From: Dermatophagoides farinae
Lineage: Eukaryota; Arthropoda; Arachnida; Sarcoptiformes; Pyroglyphidae
Direction of reading: 5' to 3'
Length of the DNA: 64,000 nucleotides
Assembly (NCBI RefSeq): GCF_024713945.1
Contig: NC_134681.1
Span: 4,751,501-4,815,500 of the forward strand
Shown: one piece after another, positions 51,950 to 64,000 of the stretch
Layout: each line of letters opens with the position of its first letter
Position numbering within the stretch: the first letter of the stretch is position 1
Made by a program: the position numbers and the translations under genes
Notes under the pieces: generated by a model
The model's input: the letters and a program-made list of their open reading frames with translations, nothing else
Database searches by the model: none
What the model was told of the DNA's origin: nothing

Positions 51950-54900
51950 ATGGCATATTCAAGTAATGTTTCTACATCCGGCCCGAATGCCGATATTGTG
52001 CCTAGACATCCGTGCCTTTCTTGTAGATCATCATCATCATCATCATCGGCGATGACAATTATTAATGATGATGATAATAATCAAGAAAAAAATTATTATC
52101 AAACCGTTTGTACCGCTGTACAGTCATTGATAAATGAATCATCATCATCATCATCATCATCAAATTTACCGGATGATCTTAGCCAAGCAACCACCGAACA
52201 ATTAATAAATGAATTAATTAGATTATCATTGAAAAAAGCTCAATACTGCCTTACATGTCCATGTAATAAATTTCATGATGATCTATTATCAATGATGTCT
52301 ATTGAAGCTAATGCACAGTTAAAGAAGCGATTTTTACCACAATTTCAAAATTCATTTATAAATAATAATAATAATAACAACAATAATAATATGATCGATA
52401 TGGCAAACATACGTCATGATCTATTATATCAACCATTAATTGGTGATTATGTTCCAATGATTGATGAACAAAAACAGAAATCATCATCATCATCATCATC
52501 ATCATCGAAAAATGATATAGCCAAACATTTGGAACATACATCTGGCACTAATACAGCAGGCGATGAAGGCTGTTCACGAATCAATCATCATCCACATTGT
52601 TTTAAATGTCCATTGAATTTAAATGGTAAAAATCAACACGAATGGATACAACAAGTTTCACGAATGAATTCATCCGGTTATCCAACAAATGTGCCAATCA
52701 TTGATTGTACACCATCAACATTTCAAACATTACAGAATTATTTTCCATATATGTTATATCCATTATTGCATTCACTTGACGAGGCCGATATTCGTATTCA
52801 TGCCGTTTACAATGAATTAGGACCAACAACATCGGAACATCAACGTCTACATCGATATGTTGATCTTAATATTTTTTTACCAAATGGATTTTTTATACAA
52901 TTTTCAACAGAAAATGATCGTACATTGGCCGAAATTAAACGTGATCTTTGGTATGAATTTGAACCAATGATTGCTAAAATTCGTGGCCATATTGAAAAAT
53001 CAAATCAACGTAATAGTCGATCAAGACGATCATTAATATGGCTTACAGGTATTAATCGTTTTTCAACTGAATCATTGAAACGTGCTGGAAGAAAATTTAG
53101 TTTTTCACGGACAAAAAAATATCCATCCATTGATTCAAATCAATCATCAACATCATCATTAACATCGACATCAACAATAAAACGTACCACTTCATTACAT
53201 GAATCAATTAAAACAAATTTTATTGATCAAGATAAAATAACTTCTAGTCATAATAATAATAATAATAAAGATAAGGATAAGGATGATCTAAATGAAAAAA
53301 CTACAACCAGCAATAATAACAATAATAATCAAAGTCAAATCAAATTGAAACAATTTTCCTGTATTCTACCTGATATAAAAGATGAAACCAGTGAACAAAA
53401 TGATAATAATAATCAACAGAAGCAGCAGCAGCTACAACAACAACAACAACAATCAAAACGAATCAATTTATTATTATCAAATGATAATTATGATGATGGT
53501 AGTACGATTAATCAATCATTATTGGTTGATGATGGGAAAATTCGTTTGAAATTCTTATCATTTGTCAATGCTGATCAATGTGATTATTCATTTCAATCAT
53601 TGACCAATCCATGGGAAGAAATTTATGATGATAATAGTCATTTATATGAATTGAATGAACAAGTTCCATATTATCTGCGATTAGTTGAGCTTACTAGTGA
53701 TAAAAATGAAAAAATTCTTAATTCAAGAATAAGACAAGTTATTAAATGTTCAGTAAACAAACTTGAAGTATATCGTACAGATGAATTTTGTGATTTTCGT
53801 TATGGAATGTATCAATGTATGGTTGATGCTGTAAGGCAAAGGGAAAAATTTTCAATTGAAAAACGTATCAATTATGAATTTGAATCTGAACTTGATGAAA
53901 TCGATACACTTAATTTAAGTGTACAGACAATGGTGAAAAAATTTCGTCTAGATGAAATGATTGATTTGACAAACAACAATCCTGATGCAATGGATTCATG
54001 GACCATATCTTTGGCCAATTATTTTAATCATCCGTTTCCATTTATGCCAAAAAATAGACGACGAAATTTTAGTTCGGCTTTGAATCCTAATTCGATGAAT
54101 ACAAAAACACCTGGAGCTTATTCACCATATCATCGTCGTTCTACTGGTCAATCAAACAAAATCATTCAAGAGATATTACCATCATCAAATACCAAAGATA
54201 TCAAAGAAGATGAAGGACCAGTGTATGCAGAAGTCTGTGTGGTACCATCATCATCATCATCAACAAAAACAACAACAACAACCGGTGAAAATCAATTCAA
54301 TGATATATCTTCATTAGCCATAAAATCAACTCCATTAATAAAATCATTCCAAATTAGTCATATGAATCCGATGATAAAACCATCGAATAAAGTGAGTAAA
54401 CATAAAAGACATCTAAAACCAATTAAACATCGGCCATCATTAACACCAGTTTTTGAAGAAGATGAAGCACCTAATATTAATGTTGGTAAAAATAAACATT
54501 CAGAACAATTGGATGAAAATGAAGACAAAGTTGATTATATAACAATCAATGTTGCTAATAAAATGATTAATTTTCGTAAACCGTATCCAAGAAAATTTGA
54601 TGCAAAAATATGGATTTCAATTAATTTAATTAAACGATCAACAACAACAACAACAACAGCAACAATAAATGATGATAAAAATAAATCCGGTGATTTACAT
54701 ATAAAATCGAACAAATTAAATGATAATCGAAAAGAAAATGATAATATCAATGATACACTTGATACATTGATCAATGAATTGGCCAAAATTCCCACTAGTA
54801 ATGATAATAATGATGAAATAATAAAAAAAGAATCCATCGATAATCGAGATTTTTATCATGATTTTGATAATCCAAATATATTGGATTCATCGGATGATGA

Positions 54901-57900
54901 TATTGATAATGGATTCGATGATAATGATAATGATGATGATGAAAAGAATAATAATCAAAACATCAATCAAATAGTTCATTCATCGAAGATGAAAAATATT
55001 GACAAAATTTCTGTAAATAATAATGAAAAAACATTATTAAAAAGATTTGTACGTTCAATATCATTGAAACGAAATAAACAGGAAAAATTCAAAAATTCAA
55101 ACATTCATCCATCATTATCGATAGATGTTTGTTTTAATAATTTAAAATCAAATGATAATAATAATATTGATGAAAATTCATTGATACCATTCATGATAAA
55201 AGCTTATTCAAATAAAACTGCCCGTGATTTGATACAGAAATTATTAGTCCAGATTACATCACATATTGAACATAAACGAAATTCTTCTTCATTTTTTTCT
55301 TCATCTTCTTCAGCCACTATATCGACCTCAAATGCCTCATCATCATCATCATCATCATCATTATTGTCATTACGTGCATATCAACGTAAATTCAAGTCAA
55401 TACAAGAAAATTTGATACAGACCATAACGAATGGTCCAAAATCTAGTCTAAAATCACCAATTGAAACAACATTATTTAGTCAATATGATTTGAATCCAGA
55501 TTCATATTTATTGAAAATTTGTGGCTATGATCAATATCTTATTGGTGATCATCCATTGATACGTTTTGAATATATTCGTAATTGTGTTTCAAAAGGAAAG
55601 ATACCACATCTACTTTTGGTGCAAAAAGAAACAGTAATTAAACTTTTACCATCCTATGTACATCTAGAACCATCATTTTTACGTCGTTTACATCAATTCA
55701 CCAGTACGAATACATCATATTCATTGCTTACAAATGAATATGAATCACAAAAGGCAAATATTTCTTATCGTTTAACCGATGGTTTCACTTCGAAAGGTCG
55801 ATATCATTCAAATAATAATAATAATAATAACAAACGACATAATCATCGTACATATTCATCACCATCATCGTCATTGTCTATAGCCTCTAGACAAACATTT
55901 GATAATTGTTCCAAATTGAATAATTCAAACAATCAAGAATATTGTCATTATTCAACCATTTCTCATGTAATACAACAACAACAACAACAAAATTCTTCAC
56001 CATCTATTACTGTTTCAACATCATCGGATGAAGATTGTATTCAGGATTGTAATGATGATGATGATGAAAATGATTTTTATATCGAATTTATTGATAATAA
56101 TAAAACATTAGATTCGTGGATATATCGTGGTCTTTATGAAAAGAATCGATTGATTTCATTGTGGAGAATTTCACAAATATTTCGTGTACGAATATTGGCT
56201 GCCAGTTATGTTAATGTTAAATTAGCTAACAAAGTATTCGTACGTATGGCTGTTTGTCATGGTAATGAATTATTAAGTGAAATTCATTCTACTGATCATG
56301 TTGAACCACATACACCTAGTTGGAATAAATGGCTTGAATTCAATAATATTTTTACCTATCATCTTCCATTATCGGCACGATTATCATTAGAATTATGTAT
56401 CACTAGCTCTCGTCGTGATCAAGATGGTTGTCCAATCGGTTGGGTTAATTTACCATTATTTAATTATCGCCGTTGTCTTTTATCTGGCCGAATATCGTTA
56501 ACATTATGGCAAATGAAAATTTCTGAAACAAATAATGATACAGTTAATAATAATGGTGAAACATTATCAACAACAAGTGTACTATCAAATCGATGTGGTT
56601 GTATTGGCAGCAATCCAATGAAAGATTCAGCACCTAGATTAGATCTTGAATTTGATCAATATGAGCAGCCAGTTGTTTATCCATCACAAGCTGATATATT
56701 TGAATATGCACAGATTGTTAATCGCCAAGAAGGTTCGACACGGCTACAATTTCAGCAGCCAAAATTATCTAAACAATCATCAAGAGAATCGAATATTTCA
56801 TCATTTGATACTTCACCATTTAGCATTGATCGGGTTTATCGGCCTGATTCAAATGAACTTAAATTAAAACAATTAAGAAAATCATTATCAAGACGAGATC
56901 CATTCTCGGAAATGTCTGAACAAGAAAAAGATTTTTTCTGGCGTGAACGATATATAATACGGGAACTTTGTCCGGATGCTTTGCATAAAATTGTTGAAGC
57001 AGTTCGTTGGATGAATCGTGATGAAGTTTGTCAATTGTATGCTTTACTTGATCAATGGCCAATAGTATCGGCCGATATAGCCATTCTATTGCTTGGACCT
57101 CGTTATCCGGATCCAATGGTACGATCATTTGCCATAAAATGTTTAGATCGTGGATTATCCGATCAATTAATGTTGCATTATCTATTACAATTGGTTCAAT
57201 TAATAACAAATGAAACATATTTGAATAATGATCTAAGTCGTTTGTTATTGCGACGAGCCTTATTAAATCGACGTTTTGGTAATCTTTTCTTTTGGCATGT
57301 TCGTTCAAGATTATCAGAACAATTTTATAGTCCTCGTTGGTGTGTTTTATTGGAAATGTATTGTCGTGGCCTATCCGAACGATCATTGCTAGAAACATTA
57401 CATCAGGTATTGGCTTTGGAAGAAATTGAACAGATATCGATGAATACGGCTACGGTTGCAGATCGAAAACAGGCTATCCTTAAACGATTACAACAGCCAC
57501 AGATTTTGAAAATTGTTCAAGGATTTTATAATCCATTGAATATAACATTACGATTGGATCGTTTGAAAGCTGAACATCTACGTGTAATGGATTCGGCTAA
57601 ACGTCCTTTATGGCTTGAATGGTTGAATTCAGATCCATTTGCACGTACAAGCGGTGTTCTTATAAATGCAATTATTTTCAAATCCGGTGATGATCTTCGA
57701 CAAGATATGTTGACTTTACAAGTAAGATTTTCTTCATGTGAATTTTTAAAAAAAAAATTAATATATACCATTTGATTATTCGTTATTTACATTAGGTCAT
57801 ACGAATTATGGATCAAATATGGCGACGAGAAAATTTAGATTTACGAATGTTACCATACAATTGTTTAGCTACAGGTGATCAGGTTGGATTAATCGAAGTG

Positions 57901-58622
57901 GTTCCTCATGCTAAAACGGTTATGAGTATTCAACGTGTTGGTGGACGAAAAGCTGCATTACAGATTGATAGCTCTAAATTACATAAATGGATACGTGAAC
58001 ATAATAATGATAATTATGATAATGCTGTGGAAAATTTCACTAGAAGTTGTGCCGGTTATTGTGTGGCTACATTCATACTTGGTATTGGTGATCGAAATCC
58101 CGATAATATTATGGTTAATGAAGATGGACAAATTTTTCATATTGATTTCGGACATTTTCTTGGTCATTTTAAGAAAAAATTCGGTATCAATCGTGAACGT
58201 GTTCCATTTGTTTTGACTTATGATTTTTTACAAGTCATCGCTAAAGGTGCCGAAAATCCATTGAAAAGTAGAGAATTTGAAGCGTATGTTAATTTATATT
58301 AATTTTCCTCATTTACAGAATTAATTTATTTCATTCATTTATTTTTTGTTTCATATATAGATTCCAAAATCTTTGCAATGATGCCTATCTAGCATTACAT
58401 GATAATGCAGGATTATTAATTTCATTATTCACAATGATGTTGGGTACTGGAATTCCTGAATTACAAACAATGGATGATATTCAATATTTACGACAAACAT
58501 TACAGATTGAACGTTCACGTAAAGAGGCATTGGAATATTTTGAACAACAATTGGATGATGCATATGGTGGTGCTTGGTCCACTAAATTGGATTGGTTTTT
58601 TCATAGCGTTAAACATGCTTGA
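51950..58622 (+). CDS. Pi3K92E: Class I phosphoinositide 3-kinase catalytic subunit (p110), catalytic loop DRN
   Basis: Lipid kinase expected to make PIP3 downstream of insulin-type receptors with a p85-like partner. Exons: 51950-57721, 57796-58283, 58361-58622; 2,173 residues in phase (human p110 alpha is 1,068). Order: Ser/Asn-rich N terminus; adaptor-binding domain starting near 52,740 ([20 protein letters not shown]) and finishing near 53,830 after an inserted low-complexity block; Ras-binding domain about 55,100-55,650 ([17 protein letters not shown]-type end); C2 about 56,150-56,650; helical domain about 56,890-57,430 (NYPDPMVR-like [19 protein letters not shown]); kinase 57,540-58,622. 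[24 protein letters not shown] and [10 protein letters not shown] are intact. The catalytic loop reads [12 protein letters not shown], with Asn (codon 58,096-58,098, residue 2,025) where the family has His. It ends in [14 protein letters not shown] as p110 proteins do, with no PX or C2 tail, so class I rather than II. Confidence 0.95.
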
Positions 58623-58939
58623 AAACAAAAACAAACAATTCCAATTTGAATTTGTATTCATTTTTTTTATGTCCTAGCATTTATGAATAGTCATCAATAT
58701 TATATATATATATATACGGAGCGCATGTTGTTTTTCTATTTTTTTATTTTTTTATGATGATTATGATCGTATATAATAAGCTTTTGTGAAGCTATTTTTC
58801 TATATTATTTCGATTTCTTTTTTTTTTGTTTGTTTGTTTATGAAATATATCACCAATTTTGGAAAATAATTTCCATTTTCATTAAATTTAAATTTTAAAT
58901 AATAATAACTGAATTGGTTGAAAAAAAACAATACTCGAA

Positions 58940-60118
58940 ATGGCATACAGTATTGCTAAACGTAATGAATTACATGATGAAATGAAACAATTGTTTGTTC
59001 TATTCGAAAGAATTAAAAATAATAATAACAAAAACAACAATGATGATAATGATGGCGAAAAATTGCTCAAAAATGCTCAAGAAATGGCGCAAAAAATTCT
59101 TCTCAAAATCGATGTACCAATCAATTATGATCCATTACAATTACTTGATTCAATGTTGATCACTTCTGAAGAAGGTGATGAACAAAAAGATTCACTAATG
59201 TTGAAAATTCAAATTCGTGGCCATTTTGTTAATCTGATGATGAATCAATTTGATGATTGTATATTGAATCAAGATTTTCTTGATGATTATGTTTTGCTTT
59301 ATTTTCCATTACCATTGAACAAACGACAAGCACATTTGTGTTCATATGTAATTTCTGTTGCAATGTGGTCAGATCATTCTAAACTATTGAATTCAATGGC
59401 TCGTTATGTTTTGGAAAGTGAAACAATTGTTTTTCCTCAACAACAAATGTCAAAAAATTTGGCTGAAATATCACCAAAATTCTGTGCCGCTGTCATTTCT
59501 CGTGGATATTTTCATCGTGATCAAACTGGTAAAGATTATCTTACTGATTGGCTTGAAACACTTGGTGGCGAAAATATAACAGTAGTTGATTGGAAATCTA
59601 TACAATTAAATGCTGCCATTCGTTATTCGTTTCATGAGAAACCAGAAGATTTTAAATTACATTCAGCTATATTGAAAATTATTGAACAGAAAAAATGTTA
59701 TCCATTTACTAATCATTTTATTATTGATTTTGCTACAAATCTTAGTAATCAACTTGCTGATCTCAATTCATCTGCTAATAATAATAATAATGATGATTCG
59801 GATGAAAATGAAAAACCTTTTCAGATGACTAGTGATATACTTTTAGATCGTTTTATTATGATTATGACAATTGCAATGAAAACATCACTTTGTTCACAAT
59901 CAAATCAATTGAAAAAACGATTGCTTGATAAATTTAACAATAATCCAATTTTAGTACAAATTCTTTCTGATTCATATGAAGAAAGCAGCAGCAGCAACAA
60001 CAACAACAAAAACAGTATTGCAAAACCAATGGAAAATATTAACGATGATAAACAAAACAAAACAGAAAATGTAATCGAACCAGTAAAAATTGACGAAAAA
60101 AAAAATCCATTAAAATGA
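58940..60118 (+). CDS. Integrator complex subunit 15 (C7orf26)-like protein
   Basis: A single-exon frame of 392 residues, helical throughout, with no signal peptide or membrane segment. The middle (about residues 95-270) resembles INTS15/C7orf26: a helix with SYVISVAMWSDHSKLLNSMA, then SPKFCAAVIS (SPRFCCQFIT in the human protein), then a segment ending DWLETLGGENITVVDWKS, and later FATNLSNQLADLN against the family's INRLADELN. INTS15 is a nuclear Integrator subunit tied to snRNA 3' processing and transcription attenuation. An Asn/Asp insert sits near residue 35 and a Ser/Asn-rich tail at the end. It starts 317 bases after the PI3-kinase stop on the same strand. The match is by memory of the family and moderate. 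Confidence 0.6.
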   Translation: MAYSIAKRNELHDEMKQLFVLFERIKNNNNKNNNDDNDGEKLLKNAQEMAQKILLKIDVPINYDPLQLLDSMLITSEEGDEQKDSLMLKIQIRGHFVNLMMNQFDDCILNQDFLDDYVLLYFPLPLNKRQAHLCSYVISVAMWSDHSKLLNSMARYVLESETIVFPQQQMSKNLAEISPKFCAAVISRGYFHRDQTGKDYLTDWLETLGGENITVVDWKSIQLNAAIRYSFHEKPEDFKLHSAILKIIEQKKCYPFTNHFIIDFATNLSNQLADLNSSANNNNNDDSDENEKPFQMTSDILLDRFIMIMTIAMKTSLCSQSNQLKKRLLDKFNNNPILVQILSDSYEESSSSNNNNKNSIAKPMENINDDKQNKTENVIEPVKIDEKKNPLK

Positions 60119-60443
60119 ATTAGAACAAATTTTGTTTGGTGTGTCCTGTTGGCTTGTTGTTGTTGATTATATTATAATTAATTAATGAAAAAAATTTTTT
60201 TTTTCATCATATCTAATTTGTTGGAAAAATTCCCATAAAACATTACATATTCTCTTTTCATCAAACAATCTAATCCATTTGTTCCATTATTATTATTATA
60301 CTCACAACAGTATTTATTAACATTTATTCTTTTGTTTTGAAAACAGAATTAAAGTTTTGTTTGTTTCGTAATAATATAAATATAAATAAAACTACATATA
60401 TAATATACTCTAAATAAAAATTTATGTTGATTTTTTTTTTATT

Positions 60444-63400
60444 TTATTTTTTTGCATTTTTCAATTCCAATGAACGTTGTTTAATTTCTTCCAATATGTC
60501 ATTTCTAGTTGGCCATGATGGCCGTGCAAAATTAATTAATTGATAAACACCAGCCAATGTTGGTCTATCTGTAGATTGTTTTTTATCCATTTCATCATCA
60601 ACAACATCTTCATTATTATTATTAATAATATTATTATCAATGTCGACGACATCTCCGTCATCATCATCATCATCATCATTATCATGAAAAACATTATGAT
60701 TTTCATCATCATTATCATCCATAATTGAATCTTCCATTAAATTTTTCATACGATTAGCTAATTTTGATAAGCCATCAGTTTCTTGAAATTCATCATTTTG
60801 TCCATCATCATCAGTATAAAAATCTTGGCCATAATTTTCTAATTGATTATTTTCATTTTTATTTTTTTCATTAGATTGGCCAAGATCATCAATATGTTGA
60901 AGTTGTTTATTTGATGGCGATATAGTCATTGATCGTTTCATATCACTTTGATCGTCAAACTCTTCTTCTGTTTGATTGATGAATATATCCGATGATGATG
61001 AATCTGGTTTTTGAAAAAATCCCGAATCAGCTTCTATATGAATGGAATAATGTGACAATGTGATAAATTAATATTTTAAACATTAGAATGAATATAACAA
61101 ACCTGAAATTTGACTAGAACGAATTAATGATTGTAGATTTTTTTGCTGCTGTTTACGTGATGATTGCGATGGTAATGGATTCGATACAATCATTGATCGT
61201 CTAGAATAAACAGTCCCGATTGATGGACTTGATATTGGAATTGATCCTTGTGATTGTATTCCTCTATAATGTTCTGGTGTTGATGGTAATGATGAATATG
61301 GTCCATGTGAATGAATTGATGATGGTAAACGTTGTGTTAAATTATTGCTTGTAAATTGTCTTGTAAATTTCGATGGTGGCCTATTCATCGCTACTGGTTG
61401 TCGTTGTATACTATCTCTTGAACCAGATTCTAACCTTGCATTTGATGGAATCATTGAATTCGGTACTGTTGATTGATCATTCAAATCATCCACAGGTGTT
61501 ATCATATTGTCAGGTGTCGTGACTTTTGATTGACTCACTGTTGATTGTCCGTGGTCAAATTCATCGCTAAACATTTTAATCATTCTTTGAGCTAAATCTC
61601 GGTCCATACCTTTATTTATTGTATAGATATTACTGGATAGACTGGAAACATCATTGTTTGGTATCAAATTCACTCCAGTCATTGGCGATGGTCGAATATT
61701 ATTCTGTATATTATGAATTTTATTCGATAACTTTGTCGTTGCATTGTTTATTTTCATATTAGCCATCTGTACTGGATGCATTATTGGTTCCATACGTGAT
61801 ATAATTCCGTACATTTGTGGCTGTAGCTGTTGCTGCTGCATTTGTTGTTGATCGGCAACAATCGAATTATACATTGGTTTTTTTACCAATGGTTCAATTG
61901 ATGGTGATAATAATATTTTACCATTTTTAATATCATTCAATTGTTCACCAGGCTGTTTAGTATTATTTTTGATCGGTATACGTGTACAACAACAGAAACA
62001 AACACAAACCAATGATATAAATAACATTAATAATCCGAATGACATTAATGAAAGTACACCATATTCTTGATATTTCATTGGATAAATGAAAAAATATTTC
62101 AAATGATTATGATAATCTTGCGATGCTACATATTGTTCTTGATACCATAATAATGGTATTATCTGTTCCGGTATTGTACGATTAGCATTCCTAAATTATT
62201 TATAATGAAAATTTTTTAAAATTTATATAATTAATTATGGTGAAAAAAAAGAATAATGATAATTGATCATCATCATACAATTTCAAAGGCAATGGTGGAA
62301 AATGTACATTCAATTGATATCGTTCCATTTTATCCAATACGATTCCGGAAATCTGAAAATTTGAAAATTTTTTAAAATTTGAAACATTGAAACCTTTTTA
62401 CTAGCTTACTGGTTCAATATCAAGATAGGTTTGATAGATTTGATCATCAGGCAATAAACCTTTTATTGATTGGCCAATCGATTTTGTGATTGTACCGCTA
62501 AAATGTGGTCGTGTTAATATAATCGGTGCACCATGATAACAATTGGCCATATCTAATATTCCATCATAATTACAACGTTTAAGTTGATTTTGATATCTAC
62601 AAAAACAACCATTTGCTTTGTTACGAAATGGACTTTGCATAAAATCTCTAGCTTCACTAAATCTTCGTAGACTAATGCCAGAAGGTGATGAAATGAGATC
62701 CAAATTCGTTAATGTTAATGGTATAGAGCTAGTTAATTAATTAAAACAACAGAATTATTAGAATCTTTTCATTTTTTTTTTGAAAATGTTAAATTAAAAC
62801 ATTACCGACATAAACGTGGTATAAATTGATAGATACGAGATTCACGTACAAACGGATTAAATTGTCGACCATCCGTACCATTAATACGATTACATTGACG
62901 ACCATACCAAGCATCTACATAACTATGTTGATTCCATGCAATGATTTCAGCATTCTTTTCATCATTGATACCAGTGTTGATATCATATTTTTCCACAGAA
63001 TCATTAGTGAAAAATGAAAAAACTGAATTTTGACGATATTGTGATTGGAGTTTCATTTTTTTCGATTTTTTTGTCTCATAATTTTCTTTCATTTTGATCA
63101 ATTTTATACCACGTTTAGCATCGTTTTCATAACGATATACACCTTTTAATAGATCATATGGATCAATATCAACACCAAGACGTTTTATATATGGTTCAGC
63201 TTTATCATAAAGGCTTAAAATTTTAACAACTGTTTCATCATCGGTAAATTTTGTATGTAAAACATTACTGGTATTGTTGTTGATTGATTTATTTGTCATA
63301 TTGGCTGTTGTTGTTGTTGTTGACAATAATTTTGCATTAATTGATGATGTCATATCAGATTCACGTTCATTCATAATGGTTTCAACATCCTGATCATCAT

Positions 63401-64000
63401 TATCATCATCATCCTGTTCATTATCATCATCATCTTCATCATCACCATATTGATCATAAAATTTAAAATTTGGACCAAAAATAATACGCCATATTGGACG
63501 TTCAACAAAAATATTCATTGCATATAAATTCAATATTTGATCAATGACATTTCTTAAACCAGTGGATATTTTTTTAACACTTTCTCCTTTTTTCATTATT
63601 GCTCTTACGAATGGATTTAATGCCTGAAAATGTTTTCAAATGAAAATTGATAAATCAATAAAAAACAAACAAACAATATGGATTTCAAATTCAATTTTTT
63701 TTCAAAATTACCGAAAGCTCGGAATTAACCACTGTGATTTTTTGATCAAGATTTTCAAATGAAAGTAATTGATCAAAATGATAACGGACACGTTCATTAT
63801 AGCCAACCTGATGTTTTTCATCATTGGCAAATATTACATTCTCTTTGAATCGTTCGATTCTATATGTATGTGTTGGTGAATTTGAATAATTAGTGACAAA
63901 CAAAAAACATATTCATTTAAATCATATTAAACATACCGAAAAACAAATGGCCCAATTTCACGTATCTGTGGCTGTAAACGATTTACAACTGTAGCAATAT
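60444..64000 (-). CDS. CD36/SCARB-family scavenger receptor, 5' end beyond the window
   Basis: Two-pass membrane glycoprotein for lipid or lipoprotein uptake. Exons (minus): 63937-64000 (open at the edge), 63712-63859, 62806-63623, 62410-62728, 62279-62352, 61103-62190, 60444-61033; about 1,030 residues visible, all in phase. The first exon reads REIGPFVFR, the family's conserved EVGPYVYR block. Then come RQCNRINGTDGRQFNPFV, NGCFCRYQNQLKRCNYDGIL, a further Cys (MANCYHG) and a YLDIEPVSISG box, all CD36 hallmarks with the disulfide cysteines. TM2 is near 62,060-61,985, followed by CFCCC, likely palmitoylated. Two oddities are an Asp-rich insert in the ectodomain (about 63,230-63,460) and a cytoplasmic tail of about 490 residues where CD36 proteins usually have about 10-50. 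The last exon is acidic. Confidence 0.92.

Noticed and set aside
57526-57771. Minus-strand frame opposite the p110 kinase domain
   Set aside because: Antisense shadow; the plus strand encodes conserved kinase motifs.

Overview
The window looks like nuclear DNA of a small arthropod, most likely an astigmatid (dust or scab type) mite. The DNA is strongly AT-rich, most introns are only about 50-110 bases with GT..AG ends, and genes sit a few hundred bases apart. Many proteins carry long Asn, Gln, His, Ser or Asp runs, encoded by the same CAT/ATG, CAA and AAT triplet repeats that fill the spacers. The proteins are clearly metazoan. The mite assignment is inferred from genome style and from mite-allergen-like folds (group 7-like, group 2/ML-like); the species is not determined.

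Layout. (1) 1-about 5,330, minus strand: a Ty3/Gypsy LTR retrotransposon fossil cut by the left window edge, with richer G+C than the rest. (2) 6,014-11,371, plus: a Diaphanous-type formin (9 exons). (3) 13,300-15,531, plus: an SLC5 sodium-coupled solute transporter (6 exons). (4) 15,821-17,726, minus: a secreted or membrane-anchored protein with a probable group-7-allergen/TULIP-like domain. (5) 20,804-21,553, plus: intronless V-ATPase subunit D. (6) 22,510-29,511, plus: TRAPPC10, swollen to about 2,218 residues. (7) 29,726-30,401, minus: a small coiled-coil protein. (8) 30,903-34,218, minus: two tandemly duplicated secreted proteins with an ML-like N-terminal half and a helical C-terminal half. 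(9) 34,851-36,016, minus: a compact SET-domain methyltransferase with a probable GC-AG intron. (10) 38,643-44,344, plus: an OCA2/P-protein transporter with an enormous low-complexity N terminus. (11) 45,212-47,779, plus: rabenosyn-5. (12) 51,950-58,622, plus: a class I PI3-kinase catalytic subunit (p110) whose catalytic-loop DRH is DRN. (13) 58,940-60,118, plus: an Integrator subunit 15-like protein. (14) 60,444-64,000, minus: a CD36/SCARB scavenger receptor, cut by the right edge, with a very long cytoplasmic tail.

There is no operon-like logic; these are mostly independent housekeeping genes. Several share the endomembrane theme: V-ATPase (organelle acidification), TRAPPC10 (Golgi Rab activation), rabenosyn-5 and p110 (endosomes and phosphoinositides), OCA2 (melanosome-type organelles) and CD36-like (lipid uptake). 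I see no reason to read that as functional clustering.

The most interesting signals are the tandem ML-like/helical pair, where the noncoding flanks look better conserved than the ML-like exon; the missing catalytic histidine in p110; the long-tailed CD36 protein; and the GC-AG intron in the SET gene. Exon coordinates were worked out by hand from splice signals and reading phase. Every multi-exon model listed keeps frame from start to stop, but none is backed by transcript data.
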